DNA from: Shewanella psychropiezotolerans
Lineage (GTDB): Bacteria > Pseudomonadota > Gammaproteobacteria > Enterobacterales > Shewanellaceae
Direction: 5' to 3'
Length of the DNA stretch: 64,000 nucleotides
Assembly: GCF_007197555.1 (NCBI RefSeq)
Contig: NZ_CP041614.1
Location: 1,976,001-2,040,000, forward strand
The notes under the pieces were generated by a model. It was not told the DNA's origin, did not search any database, and saw only the letters and a program-made list of their open reading frames with translations. Of this stretch, positions 48,340 through 57,855 are shown one piece after another (positions within the stretch are counted from its first letter, which is position 1; each line of letters starts with the position of its first letter). The position numbers and the translations under genes were made by a program.

Positions 48340-49336
48340 ATGAAAAATATTAATGAAATAATATTATTAAGTATAAAGAGTAAATATTCTGACATTCATT
48401 TATCCACTAAAGAAAAAATACATGTCCGAAAAAAAGGTTCAATTTTTGAAATTTCAGACTTTACGGTAAATGATGATTTAATTATTGAGTTTATACGTGA
48501 AACCTGTCAGGAAACAGGTTTTAATTTTACGAAAGATATTAACTATGCTTACAGATTTAATGAAGACACCATGTTGAGAATTAACTTTTTTAGGCATAAT
48601 TTTGGGTTGGGACTAGTCATTAGGATTTTAAATCAAAGTATTATTGATTTAGGATGTTATGATAATGGTGAAGTTTTAAAAAGAATATCCGATCATAAAA
48701 AAGGATTGATTTTATTAGCTGGAAGTACAAATAGTGGTAAATCAACAACTTTATCATCGATGGTTGATTATATAAAAAAGAAAAAACATTCATATTCTGA
48801 CTATTGAAGAACCAATAGAAACAGTGTTTAAAAGAGAAAAATCAATTATCAATCAAAGGGAAGTTGGCATCCATGTTGCCTCATTTGAAGATGCTATTTA
48901 TTCCGCTCTTAGGGAAGATGTTGATGTTATCGTTGTAGGGGAAATAAGAAATAGAGAAACATTAAGAGCATCATTATTAGCGGCAGAGACCGGACACTTA
49001 GTGATTGCTACTATACATACATATTCTTCCTTAAAAACAATTGATAGAATTATTAATTTTTTCTCAGGAGATGAGCAGCCTTTAGTGAGAGACATTTTAT
49101 CTGAAACGCTCACATCCATAATATCACAGGAATTAACGTTAGATAAAAATGGAAACATTATTCCAATTCAAGAAATTATTATAAATAACAAGGCAGTTTC
49201 TAACTTAATTAGAACGAATAAATCATTGCAAATACCTTCAATCATACAATTGGATAATTCTTTAGGCATGATCACCAGAAAAGATCATATTAAGAGATTA
49301 ATAAAGAAGGGTATTTTACCCTCTTCTTACAATTGA
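48340..49336 (+). CDS. pilT: PilT-like ATPase, probable pilus retraction motor (one frameshift as read)
   Basis: A second GspE-superfamily ATPase, shorter (about 331 residues) like PilT and BfpF. Seen: SKYSDIHLSTKE near the start, Walker A AGSTNSGKSTTLSS, Walker B VIVVGEIRNRETL, His-box GHLVIATIHTYS. The frame breaks at the A6 run 48781-48786. Here removal of one A (not addition) restores KKKNIHILTIEEPIE and 332 codons. Retraction ATPases are not universal in type IVb systems, so this suggests a retractable pilus. Confidence 0.82.
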
Positions 49337-49636
49337 TCTCGTATTTTGGCTCTAGGCGCCTTTGCTTAAAAATCCGCCACATCCGGTATCTATAATCTGT
49401 AGTGGCTCAGATCTGATCTGACAATTACCCGTTTTTTGAAGAGCATGTTAGTTTAGATTTGAGCTAAATTCGGCTCTCCGCCCGTTAGTGTTGTAGTAGA
49501 ACCTGGCCTATAAGGTGCAACGGAACGAAAAACTATGAGAAGGAATGATCTTCCTCTTCAACCAGCTCTCTTAATGGTCTTACCTTACCTTCTTTTACCT
49601 CTTTAGGAGCTAAAAAACATACTTCCCATTCATATA

Positions 49637-49792
49637 CTAGAAAGTAAAGGTAAATACCTTGTCTATGTCTGCGTCACTTACCTCAAAACCTTCAATGTTT
49701 AATTGCCTAACCGTCTCCTCAATATAAAGCGCATTCCAGTAGACGATCATGTTCAGTATTAAGCCAAGAGCCCCCAGTTGATCTTCCTGACC
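49637..49792 (-). pseudogene. Tn3-family transposase C-terminal fragment
   Basis: Read on the minus strand, this gives GQEDQLGALGLILNMIVYWN then ALYIEETVRQLNIEGFEVSD before a stop, the conserved C-terminal end of Tn3-type TnpA. Upstream sequence changes abruptly at about 49792, where a different element begins. Confidence 0.75.
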
Positions 49793-49987
49793 ACAGGGTA
49801 TTGTTGGTTCTGTCGCAAAGTTGACGAAGTAAGCTGAAGTGTTGATGATTTAGTGGCTCAGATTGATGTCAAAGTTGAACATATTTCCATGCCAGTTTTA
49901 TGAGTATTGATGAGGTTATCCACAGATTTAGTGGATAACCTTTGTACAAGTCCTACAGTATAAGTAAGGGGGCTTGTCAAGGCAATT

Positions 49988-50143
49988 AGAGGATTTGGCT
50001 CAATATTTTTGAACTCAATTCTCGTATATATAAATAGTACAAGTTATCGCTGGATTCAGCGTTATGCGCCAGAAATAGAGAAACGATTAAGATGGTATTG
50101 GAGGAATTGGGCTGGAAGGTCGATGAAACCTATTGGGTATTAA
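49988..50143 (+). pseudogene. IS6-family transposase fragment
   Basis: SYRWIQRYAPEIEKRLRWYW is the IS6/IS26-type helix-turn-helix and linker. A one-base shift then gives GWKVDETYW, the first catalytic Asp region. Both ends are missing. The GGTTCTGTCGCAAAGTTG near 49807 resembles an IS6 terminal end. Confidence 0.7.
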
Positions 50144-50584
50144 CACATGAGAAAGATCGCTCAATAACCTTCTGTGTCAGCCTAGTCGTCGCCTTTAAAT
50201 TTTATTATGGATATAGGCACTGTTAGCATGGCTACTCGATTCTGTGTAAAAGAGTAGGGGGTGAACACACCTATAGGCTATAAAATGGACAATGACATTT
50301 GAGGAGAAAGTATCTCCATGAATATTATTGGTTGATTTAGACTGAGCAAGGTAATTGTCGCTCTATATGGCTGGGTTAGGTCTTGTCATTCGCTATCTGT
50401 CATGTATTCTATTGTCATTACCCATCAGTTACCTTTTAAAGAGTGTTTTGAGTGAGCCAAGCAAAAAATTAAAGAAGGAACTTAGCTGACGATTTTTACC
50501 TAGGTCGGAATTGATGTTGAAGTGTTCAGGGGAAAAGCGTTATTATTTTCTGATAACGTGTTGCAGCTTAAAAAAGAGGGATGA

Positions 50585-50665
50585 ATGAAAATATTAACTG
50601 CTGATGATAATAGAATGTCAAGGGAGTCACATAAGAAAATTTTGTCTCTTTTTTGTAAAGCTTGA
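50585..50665 (+). pseudogene. Short receiver-domain-like fragment
   Basis: A plus-strand frame MKILTADDNRMSRESHKKIL ends after 26 residues. It resembles the first strand and acidic pair of a response-regulator receiver but differs from the three copies of the repeated receiver gene. It may be the start of another lost regulator. Confidence 0.35.
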
Positions 50666-51034
50666 TGCACATCATTAGAGCAGGTATTGGGCAATACCAA
50701 AGTCGAAAGGTAAGCTCTTTCATGATTAAAGTTGTACTTTATTTTAGTTATAAATTGTTCAGAATCTCGTTCTATCCGAAATTGAACCAGAGTAAGGGAC
50801 AACCAGGATGCTGACAGCTGCGTTAAAGAAAAGCTAGCACTGGTAATAAGTATAAGCCTGATAATGTTGCGCTTTAAGTAGTGAATGGTCATTTCCTCTA
50901 CCTTTAGAATGAGTGATAAAAGTGTAATATCTTATTGGGGATGGTTTAACCAATCCCTCATCTACTAATTTTGATCTTAAACGATACCTCTGAATATAGA
51001 TCACATTCTGTCTAGAATGTCGGTCAGCTCATAG

Positions 51035-51150
51035 AATTCGCTGTTTTTCGTTAAATATGATACTTATCACTTTTGCGGTCGTTGAACGGCTACATTTTAA
51101 AAAGCTTTGCACTTGGGACCAACTTTTTCCTTCATTAAGCAATAATCTAA
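51035..51150 (-). pseudogene. Helix-turn-helix fragment, IS630-like
   Basis: On the minus strand the sequence reads LLLNEGKSWSQVQSFLKCSR then STTAKVISIIFNEKQRIL and stops. This looks like the N-terminal HTH of IS630-type transposases. No DDE domain follows. Confidence 0.4.
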
Positions 51151-51564
51151 TATTCTGCCTTAACTCGTGATAGAGAGGGCTATTTCATCGGAAAGTTCAT
51201 AGTTAGCCTGCAGAGCATCGCAATATAAATTAAAAGATTAGGCTGCTACCTTGAATACTCTTCGTTCGCTAGTGGGTCAATATTTTTCAACAATCTGTCT
51301 ACGCTGATGTTATTTTTCTTAATTCCAAACGTATAATTACCTGCCAATTTTATATGCCGTCATGCCACTGGTGATAAATCGGCAATCATATTTACAGCCT
51401 CTTGATTGTTTTTACCGGGGTAAGTCGAAATACGTGTGAAAGTAGGTCATAAGTAGTCTGAAATGTCGCTCTATCCCTTGCCTTCCTAGGTTTTAGGTCT
51501 TCTTGATTAAATTCAGAAAACCGTTTCGTTCTATTGGCTGATGTATGGTACATGGGGACAATAT

Positions 51565-51799
51565 ACACCTAACTATTACAGAGGACCAATACTTTCCGAG
51601 TCACTAAGGTGACCTCGCATAAGCATAAGACACTAGGGCAATGGCTTGAGTTCATAGAGCTCATAAGCACAGTCAGTTAACGATTTTTTGCTCTCGGCAT
51701 TACCTTGTGACTAACACCTTTAGCTGCAAGATAAGTGAGTTGATGAGGGCCAAGAAAACACAGTATTCAACCTTGGTAAAACTCACAGCTAAAGCAGAA
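51565..51799 (+). mobile_element. Decayed left end of an IS66-type element
   Basis: This segment parallels the left end and tnpA start of the IS66 element at 56.2 kb (shared ACTTTCCGAGTCACT, CCTCGCATAA, AATGGCTTGAG, GTAAAACTCAC) with many small indels. Homology stops at about 51799, where receiver repeat copy B begins. Only the first 200 or so bases of the element remain. Confidence 0.7.
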
Positions 51800-52150
51800 G
51801 CTGGTAGAGCGTTTAGCGGCAAATACCGTGTAGCAAATAAAGCTCTATTCAGAGTGTTGATGTCTATATGTAAATTGGGTATTTATTCTGTTTTTGGAAA
51901 AGTGATTTACCATGATTTATATCTTTTTTATTTTGGCTATGTGATGAGGGACCATACTATGTTGAATCAGAAATTATTAGTCGTATGGAATGACAGAGAT
52001 AATGACAAAAAAGCGCATAAAGGCAAAGAAGCGAATATTGATAGCGGATGATTGATCCGATTTCAATAAGGGTGAATAAGGATATTTTTACCTCGTTTGG
52101 GTTTGACGTTGATTTGGTGGTCAATGGCCGCGAAGCGATAGAATTTTTAA
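51800..52150 (+). repeat. Receiver-segment repeat, copy B (internally deleted)
   Basis: It begins GCTGGTAGAGCGTTTAGCGG, shared with copy C but not copy A, and runs through the same leader and receiver start. The reading frame is broken at the DD motif (GATGATTGATCC), and after the GREAIE codons the sequence jumps to TTTTAAATGACT, a stretch found at the far end of copy C. Thus most of the receiver domain is deleted. Confidence 0.8.
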
Positions 52151-52172
52151 ATGACTGGGGGAGTAACTACAT

Positions 52173-54145
52173 TTGGCATTATGTTATCCATCTTGCCCAG
52201 TTAGCGTTAAACTGGCGGATAAAACAAACCATACAGTGACAAGAGTTGAATCTGAACAATCGATTTCTTCCAGTTGTTTATTTACTCTTTCCATTATAGC
52301 TGATAACGAAATAAACATTAAAGTATTAGGTAAACCGCTTGAAGTAACATATGTGCAAACCATTGATACACAGCTTTATCAAGGGATCGCTTCTAGTATT
52401 GAGCTCGTAAAATTTGATCAGCATTATTACTATACGATCTGTGCTTGTGATCCCCTTTCATTATTGGTTTATCGTCATAATCGTAAAATTTTTCAGAACA
52501 TGACAACAAAAGCAATATTACAAGAACTCTTTGACAATTCTGGTTCGGAAAATACTTCAGTTTCTCTACTGCTGTTAATGGGATGAAACACGAATATTGT
52601 GTCCAGCTTGATGAAACAGACTCCAGTTCTCTCAACGTTTACTAGCAAGTGAGGGCTGGCATTACCATCTTGAATACGACAATAGTAAATATAAACCCTA
52701 CGTGGTCATTGGTGATTCAAATCACAAATTTAAAATAGGTAAATTAAGTACCATTGGTTATGCAGGTAGAACAACCGATGCAGACGAGTTCACCATAAAC
52801 AATTGGGTAACTAAAACTCGTATTGGGACAAGTAAAGTGTCTTTAACAGATCATACACAAAACCAAGCTGAAGTCTTTGACAGTGGCGAAATGAAAAGCA
52901 CCTTTCCTCACAATCCTGCAGAATTTACAGCAAGCCATTTTGGTCTAGGTAATGAAAGTAAAAATGCCATTCGTTCGGCCGCAGATCGTCATATTCAAGC
53001 ATTAGATTCAGAGCTATCGACTACATATGCAGAGTCTGATTTAGCAGGATTGTCATGCGGAAGAAAATTCAACCTTAAAAATCATCCAATTTCCAAGAGT
53101 AATCAAGAATATCTAGTCACTAAAATTAACTTCCTTATAGAATGCGAACATAACAAAAACACATCCATTTATCACAACAAGTTTGTCTGTATGCCCACCA
53201 CTTCTACTTATCGACCTCAGCCAATCAATAAACCACGAGTTCACAGTGTGCATACAGCGTCAATAACTGGGCCAAAGGTCAAGAAATATACCGAGATAAG
53301 CTGGGAAGAGTAAAAGTGAAGTTTCATTGGGACTCTCAAGGCAAGGAAGATGAGAACTCTTCCTGCTGGTTATCTGTATCGCAAAGCTTAGCAAGTAAAG
53401 GATTTGGAGTCAATTTATCCCTCGTGTCGGCGATGAAGTACTGGTGCAATATATTGATGGAGATCCAGATAGATAGATTGTTGGCTCACTGTACACTAAG
53501 GTCAATACTAATCCCTACTCTGAAGCAACGCAAAGTGGTATTAAAACACGAACCAGCCCAAAGGGCAGTAGTAGTCAGGGTAATGAACTTCGTTTTGAAG
53601 ATAAAAAAGATAAAGAACATTTTTTTATTCATGCAGAAAAAGACCTGATGTTCGATATCAACAACAACCACAGCTCAACAGTTAAAGGCGAAAAAAGAAC
53701 TCAGGTAGATAAAGGCGTATCCTTAAAAGCTAAAGATAATATTTTAGTCGAATCTGACAAGTCACTCCAATCGAATAGTAAAGACAACTGGTCTGCAAAA
53801 AGTGATAAAGATATAGCGCTTTCTGCAAAATCAGCTGTCACGGTGGATGGTGACAATATCACGCTAACGGGTAAAAAAAATATCGAACTCAAAGTCGGTG
53901 CTAGCAGTATTAATATTACCTCATCAGGGATAACCATCAAAAGTACTTCGATTAAAATCGATGGCTCTACAATTAACATCAAGGCCAGTGGCCAAGCGCA
54001 AATGAGCGCCGCATTAATCAAAATAAAAGGTGATGCTACCGCAGAAGTCAAATCCGCTCTCCTCACCCTCAAAGGTGATGTACAAACGACAGTAAAAGGA
54101 GGCGCTATGGTTCAAATTCAAGGAGGAATAGCGAAGATTAATTAA
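52173..54145 (+). pseudogene. vgrG: VgrG spike protein gene, broken
   Basis: VgrG caps the type VI tail tube. Recognisable order: a gp27-like part (CACDPLSLLVYRHNRKIFQN, then KHEYCVQLDETDSSS), a gp5-like OB segment ([20 protein letters not shown], then [20 protein letters not shown]) and a beta-helix with Val/Ile/Thr repeats to the end. As read, the frame changes near 52550 (A4), 52632, 53275 (A3) and 53410, and an in-frame TAG lies at 53474-53476. The N-terminus is short, cut by receiver repeat B. Even allowing for sequence errors, the TAG and lost start suggest it is inactive. No C-terminal toxin domain is present. Confidence 0.85.
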
Positions 54146-54708
54146 TGACATTATTAAAAATCCCATATCAATCCGCTCAGGACATCTTAGATCTTTACAC
54201 TCCAGAAGTGTCATTTAGCCAGCTAGCTAATAAAAAGATGTTGCCACTAGAGCTGATAGAGATTGCTTTTGAAAACGAACTTTATGCTGAAGCAGTGATG
54301 TATTTAGCTCATGCTTTACCCTTACGAGAAACCATCTGGTGGGCATATTGCTGCGCCCACAGTCGTGATGATTGGAATGAAGCTGAAGCCAACGCAATCA
54401 GAGCAGCAAAGGCTTGGGTACATATACCTGATGAGGCGAGTCGACGCTTTGCAGAGGCCATGGCGAACAAATCAGGATTAGAATCAGGCGCAGGATGGGC
54501 GGCCCAGGCCGCATTTTGGAGTGGAGGAAGTATTACACAACCCGATGATCCAATCGTGCCTCCGCCTCCCTATTTATACGCCCAGGCGGCGGCTGGTTGT
54601 ATCAGTCTTACCGCTATTCTTCCCGATGGAAGCAAGGCTAAAAAGCGCTATCGTCAGTTTATCGATATTGCACTACATATCGCTAAAGGCGGCAACGGAC
54701 AAATTTAG
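54145..54708 (+). CDS. Type VI spike-associated protein, DUF6931-like
   Basis: The 187-residue, Ala- and Trp-rich helical protein lies between vgrG (1-base overlap) and PAAR (8 bases). It resembles proteins found beside PAAR genes, grouped as DUF6931 as far as I recall (EAVMYLAHALPLRETIWWAY, AGWAAQAAFWSGGSI). An adaptor or loading role is plausible from position only. Confidence 0.6.
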   Translation: MTLLKIPYQSAQDILDLYTPEVSFSQLANKKMLPLELIEIAFENELYAEAVMYLAHALPLRETIWWAYCCAHSRDDWNEAEANAIRAAKAWVHIPDEASRRFAEAMANKSGLESGAGWAAQAAFWSGGSITQPDDPIVPPPPYLYAQAAAGCISLTAILPDGSKAKKRYRQFIDIALHIAKGGNGQI

Positions 54709-54716
54709 GAGTAAAT

Positions 54717-55012
54717 ATGTTACCTGCAGCACGCGCCACTGACATGCATATATGCCCGATGCAAACCCCAGCACCGGTGCCCATACCTCATGTCGGAGGT
54801 CCATTATTGCCCCTGCCAACGACGGTTCTAATAGGTGCATTACCCGCCGCGACGCTAGGGCAAATGTGTATCTGTGTTGGTCCTCCGGACAGCATAATAA
54901 AAGGCAGCGCAACGGTGCTCATTAATAATAAGCCTGCGGCTAGAATGGGGATAGCACAGCACATGGCGGCACAATTGTGATGGGGATGCCCACGGTTTTA
55001 ATTGGAGGTTAA
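54717..55012 (+). CDS. PAAR-domain spike tip protein (one frameshift as read)
   Basis: PAAR proteins sharpen the VgrG spike and carry effectors. Seen: PAARATDMHICPM, GALPAATLGQMCICVGPPDS, KGSATVLINNKPAARMG. The frame breaks at the G4 run 54947-54950. One added G gives GDSTAHGGTIVMGMPTVLIG and a 99-codon gene, the family length. GGAGTAAAT precedes ATG. Confidence 0.85.
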
Positions 55013-55129
55013 TTTGTCCAACAATGATTAAAGAGATGAAATTAATAAGCACGTGTACGAGTGTTAATGCCAAAAATAGACGAGTTAAAAGGTACGATGC
55101 CTGAAGCAAAATAACCTAAGAGAAATATT

Positions 55130-55654
55130 ATGCAATTTATTGGATATCATGGTACTAGCGAATCATCTGCACTAAATATTTTAAAAACAGGTGTTCGGCG
55201 TGAGTGCCTGCCACCAACAGGTCAAATTGGCCCCGGTTTTTACATCGCTAAAATGAAGGGGAATCTCCCAGAATGGGGGGCAACTCAAGCAACAGCACCG
55301 GCGCGGCATCACATGTGGATATGGCGAACGATTGTAAGCCGTATTACTGGTGAGTATCACAATCCGTTTCTTCCAAACAATGCAAAAAGAACCATCCTCA
55401 AAATATACACAACAAAGCCACTACAGCAATGTAAATGGAATTCAATGAACCCCGTTGATTTTTCTGTGATGAATATGATGTTAAATGAATCTGAACAAGG
55501 TCGTCATCAAGCACTTAACGATTTTTTTATTCATCGCTCACAGTGGCTTCAAATGGTCATTCCGCCTGAAGAGTTGAAATATCTTGCTGTACGTCGTGAT
55601 GATGACATCACCCAAAAAACGACGAATTGGTTTTCGAAAGAAAGCCCAATGTAG
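55130..55654 (+). CDS. Candidate type VI effector, ADP-ribosyltransferase-like
   Basis: The 174-residue protein opens GYHGTSESSALNILKTGV and has GPGFYIAKMKG, the His...Tyr pattern of ADP-ribosyltransferase-like toxins. A Glu at IPPEELKYLAVR could complete an H-Y-E triad. It lies 118 bases after PAAR, the usual place for cargo. No immunity gene follows: an IS256-type element starts within 50 bases. A non-toxic relative cannot be excluded. Confidence 0.55.
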   Translation: MQFIGYHGTSESSALNILKTGVRRECLPPTGQIGPGFYIAKMKGNLPEWGATQATAPARHHMWIWRTIVSRITGEYHNPFLPNNAKRTILKIYTTKPLQQCKWNSMNPVDFSVMNMMLNESEQGRHQALNDFFIHRSQWLQMVIPPEELKYLAVRRDDDITQKTTNWFSKESPM

Positions 55655-55697
55655 AGGAATTTAGGAGCTATAGTCATTTCTGGTGTATGAAGGAAGT

Positions 55698-55762
55698 CAT
55701 TGCGATGTAATCTGTTAATTGATCTTGCCAGATCAACAATTAACAGGAGAAGCATCGCAATG
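55698..55762 (+). promoter_or_regulatory. Nested hairpin enclosing the IS256-type transposase start codon
   Basis: Outer arms CATTGCGATG (55698-55707) and CATCGCAATG (55753-55762), and inner arms CTGTTAATTG (55712-55721) and CAATTAACAG (55737-55746), are perfect complements. The right outer arm ends with the ATG of the transposase. A long transcript would hide the start, limiting expression from outside promoters. Confidence 0.6.
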
Positions 55763-56173
55763 AGTCAAAATAATAATATAGTGTCGATTCAAATACCAGA
55801 AAACCCGCTTGAACAGATTTTAAAACAAGGTGCTCAGCAGCTTTTAGCTCAAGCCGTTGAGGCTGAGTTGATATTGCTCCTGGAGCAATATCAAGATGAT
55901 AAGGTTGAAGGGGTACAACGTGTCGTGCGTAATGGCTATCAGCCTGAGCGGACAATACAAACTGGATTAGGCGATATTCCTGTTAAAGTGCCTAAAGTAA
56001 GAGATCGAAAAAAAGAGGGCGTCAAATTTAATAGTTCACTGATCCCTCCTTATTTAAAGAAAACAAAAAACATCGAAGAATTAATATCTTGGCTATATCT
56101 TAGAGGTATATCTACTGGAGATATGCAGCCTGCATTAGCTCCGATATTTGGTAATGAAGCTAAGGGATTGTCG
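55760..56173 (+). pseudogene. IS256-family transposase, N-terminal part
   Basis: The frame starts MSQNNNIVSIQIPENPLEQI and continues with the IS256-type NGYQPERTIQTGLGDIPVKV and LISWLYLRGISTGDMQPAL. It ends after NEAKGLS, where an IS66 element has inserted. Full transposases are about 400 residues; 138 remain and no right half was found after the IS66 element. Confidence 0.85.
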
Positions 56174-56255
56174 TAAACGGGTGGCGATCTACACCTAACT
56201 CTTGCTGAGGTTAGTGAGTTGCGTCTTTGTTACCGATACTTTCCGAGTCACTGAG

Positions 56256-56579
56256 ATGGCCTCGCATAAACATAAGACACTAGAACAATGGCTTGAGCTC
56301 ATAGAGCTTCATAAACAAAGCAAATTAACGATTGTTGATTTTTGTTCCCAGCATCACCTTGTCGTTAAAACCTTTAGCCGCAAGAGAAGCGATTTGATGA
56401 AGGCTAAGGAAGCATTCCATTCAACCTTTGTAAAACTCACGCCCAAAGCAGAGGCATTAACGACAGAGCCACCACAAGAAGTGGCGGTGATTAACCTGGC
56501 CGTAGGGGCAATGTCATTGACGCTTCCGGTCAATACTGACCCACGTTGGCTAGGCCAGCTACTCAGGGAGTGCCGCTAG
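56256..56579 (+). CDS. tnpA: IS66 accessory protein TnpA
   Basis: A 107-residue protein with the IS66 OrfA pattern (TLEQWLELIELHKQSKLTIV, then DFCSQHHLVVKTFSRKRSDL). Start at MASHKHKTLEQW. It ends at the base before tnpB starts, so translation is coupled. The IS66 left-end relic at 51.6 kb is a decayed copy. Confidence 0.82.
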   Translation: MASHKHKTLEQWLELIELHKQSKLTIVDFCSQHHLVVKTFSRKRSDLMKAKEAFHSTFVKLTPKAEALTTEPPQEVAVINLAVGAMSLTLPVNTDPRWLGQLLRECR

Positions 56580-56930
56580 ATGTCACAGTTCTCTGATATA
56601 GAGACCCTCTACTTGCATCGAGATGTGGTCGACTTTCGCAAGTCCATTAACGGCCTGGTCGTCATCGTCGAGCAAGATATGCAGCTATCACCGTTTTCAG
56701 ATGCGTTATTTGTCTTTACCAACAAAGCCCGGGACAAGCTTAAAATCTTATACTGGGACCGAACAGGATTTGCACTGTGGTATAAGCGTCTCGACAAGGA
56801 ACGCTTTAAATGGCCTTCGAAAATAGAGTCTGAAACTTTGTCGCTCTCACATCAGCAGTTGCAATGGCTACTGCAAGGTTTTGAGGTGATGGGACATCAA
56901 AAACTGGACTATCAGTCAACGGTACAGTAA
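56580..56930 (+). CDS. tnpB: IS66 accessory protein TnpB (Orf2)
   Basis: The 116-residue protein shows the standard IS66 Orf2 sequence (LHRDVVDFRKSINGLVVIVE, FTNKARDKLKILYWDRTGFA, WYKRLDKERFKWP). It appears intact and follows tnpA directly. It is needed for transposition with TnpC, which is broken here. Confidence 0.9.
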   Translation: MSQFSDIETLYLHRDVVDFRKSINGLVVIVEQDMQLSPFSDALFVFTNKARDKLKILYWDRTGFALWYKRLDKERFKWPSKIESETLSLSHQQLQWLLQGFEVMGHQKLDYQSTVQ

Positions 56931-57011
56931 CCGATTGAAAATGTGCAGATAAATAGAACTAAATAAGCTGTAAATCATCGTGCTCATGGGGTGTAGTGGT
57001 ATAATAACGCC

Positions 57012-57680
57012 ATGAATAAAGCACCGATAGAAACCAAGTTATCACCCTAACAGCTTCTGGCTAAATTGCTAGAAACTGAGGCGCTTTTAGCTGTAACGGA
57101 AAATAAATATCAACGTTTACTCGAACAGTTTCGTTTAGCTCAACATCACCGGTTTGGTAAAAGCAGTGAAGTGAGCCCAGAGCAAGCTTCGCTGTTTAAT
57201 GAGGCTGAAGAGGAATGTGACAAGGATGAGTCAGCAGACGTTGAGACCGTTACCTATACCCGTAACAAACCCAAGCGTAAGCCGCTACCAGCAGAACTTC
57301 CTCGTACAGTCATTGTGCATGACATCCCTGATGAAGATAAGACTTGCGAGTGCTGCGGCCACGACTAACATAAAATCGGCGAGGATATCAGTGAAAAACT
57401 GGAGTTCGTGCCAGCTAAAGTGGAAGTGCAACAACATGTCCGTCCAAAGTATGCTTGTCGCCATTGTGAGACTCACAACACGATAACCCCGATTAAGTAG
57501 GCACCCGTTCCGCCATCACCTATCCCCAAGGGTATCGCAACACCGAGCTTGCTCAGTCAAATCATTACCGCTAAATATCAATACCATATGCCGCTTTATC
57601 GTCAGGAAACTCAGTTTAAGCAATGGGGTATCCACTTAAGCCGCCGCACCATGTCAGACTGGATGATGAAAAGCAGTCGG
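57012..57680 (+). pseudogene. tnpC: IS66 transposase TnpC, damaged
   Basis: The frame has coiled-coil and zinc-type segments of IS66 transposases (FRLAQHHRFGKSSEVSPEQ, CECCGHD, KYACRHCETH). In-frame stops are at 57048 (TAA), 57366 (TAA) and 57498 (TAG), and the gene ends abruptly at about 57680 after SRRTMSDWMMKSS, before the DDE region. These are substitutions, so the decay is real. Confidence 0.85.
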
Positions 57681-57681
57681 T

Positions 57682-57855
57682 GTTACGATTGAGCTCATTA
57701 AAAATGCTGTACTTGAATCAACAGAATTCAATTTGATAAAACATTCATCTTTTATAGATCGTCATCTTGTATTTTTAACCCCAGTTAATCATCCACGATT
57801 CTATTATTTCACCTTCTGGTTCTTTGCTTTTCTTGATTTGTTTATAGATGGATAA
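57682..57855 (+). pseudogene. C-terminal tail of an unknown protein
   Basis: A frame with no start of its own runs VTIELIKNAVLESTEFNLIK, then HPRFYYFTFWFFAFLDLFID and a stop. It is the tail of a gene cut by the IS66 element. Its place in the spike-toxin module suggests it could be a remnant of an immunity gene, but nothing in the sequence proves that. Confidence 0.35.

Larger units (their letters stand above)
49337..51564. other. Gene-poor graveyard of mobile element fragments
   Basis: No intact gene was found in this 2.2 kb. Recognisable pieces are listed separately: a Tn3-type transposase tail, an IS6-type transposase piece, a receiver-like start and an HTH piece. A 130-residue minus-strand frame at 50500-50892 with a signal-like N-terminus is possible but unsupported. 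Confidence 0.55.
56174..57680 (+). mobile_element. IS66-family element, right end missing
   Basis: The left end (GTAAACGGGTGGCGATCT) abuts the broken IS256 transposase. It carries tnpA, tnpB and a damaged tnpC in the standard order. Homology ends near 57680, where a foreign gene tail begins, so it cannot move by itself. Confidence 0.75.

Noticed and set aside
50500..50892. Minus-strand 130-residue reading frame with signal-like start
   Set aside because: No family resemblance after the first 30 residues, located in a graveyard of fragments, and overlapped by a receiver-like piece on the other strand.
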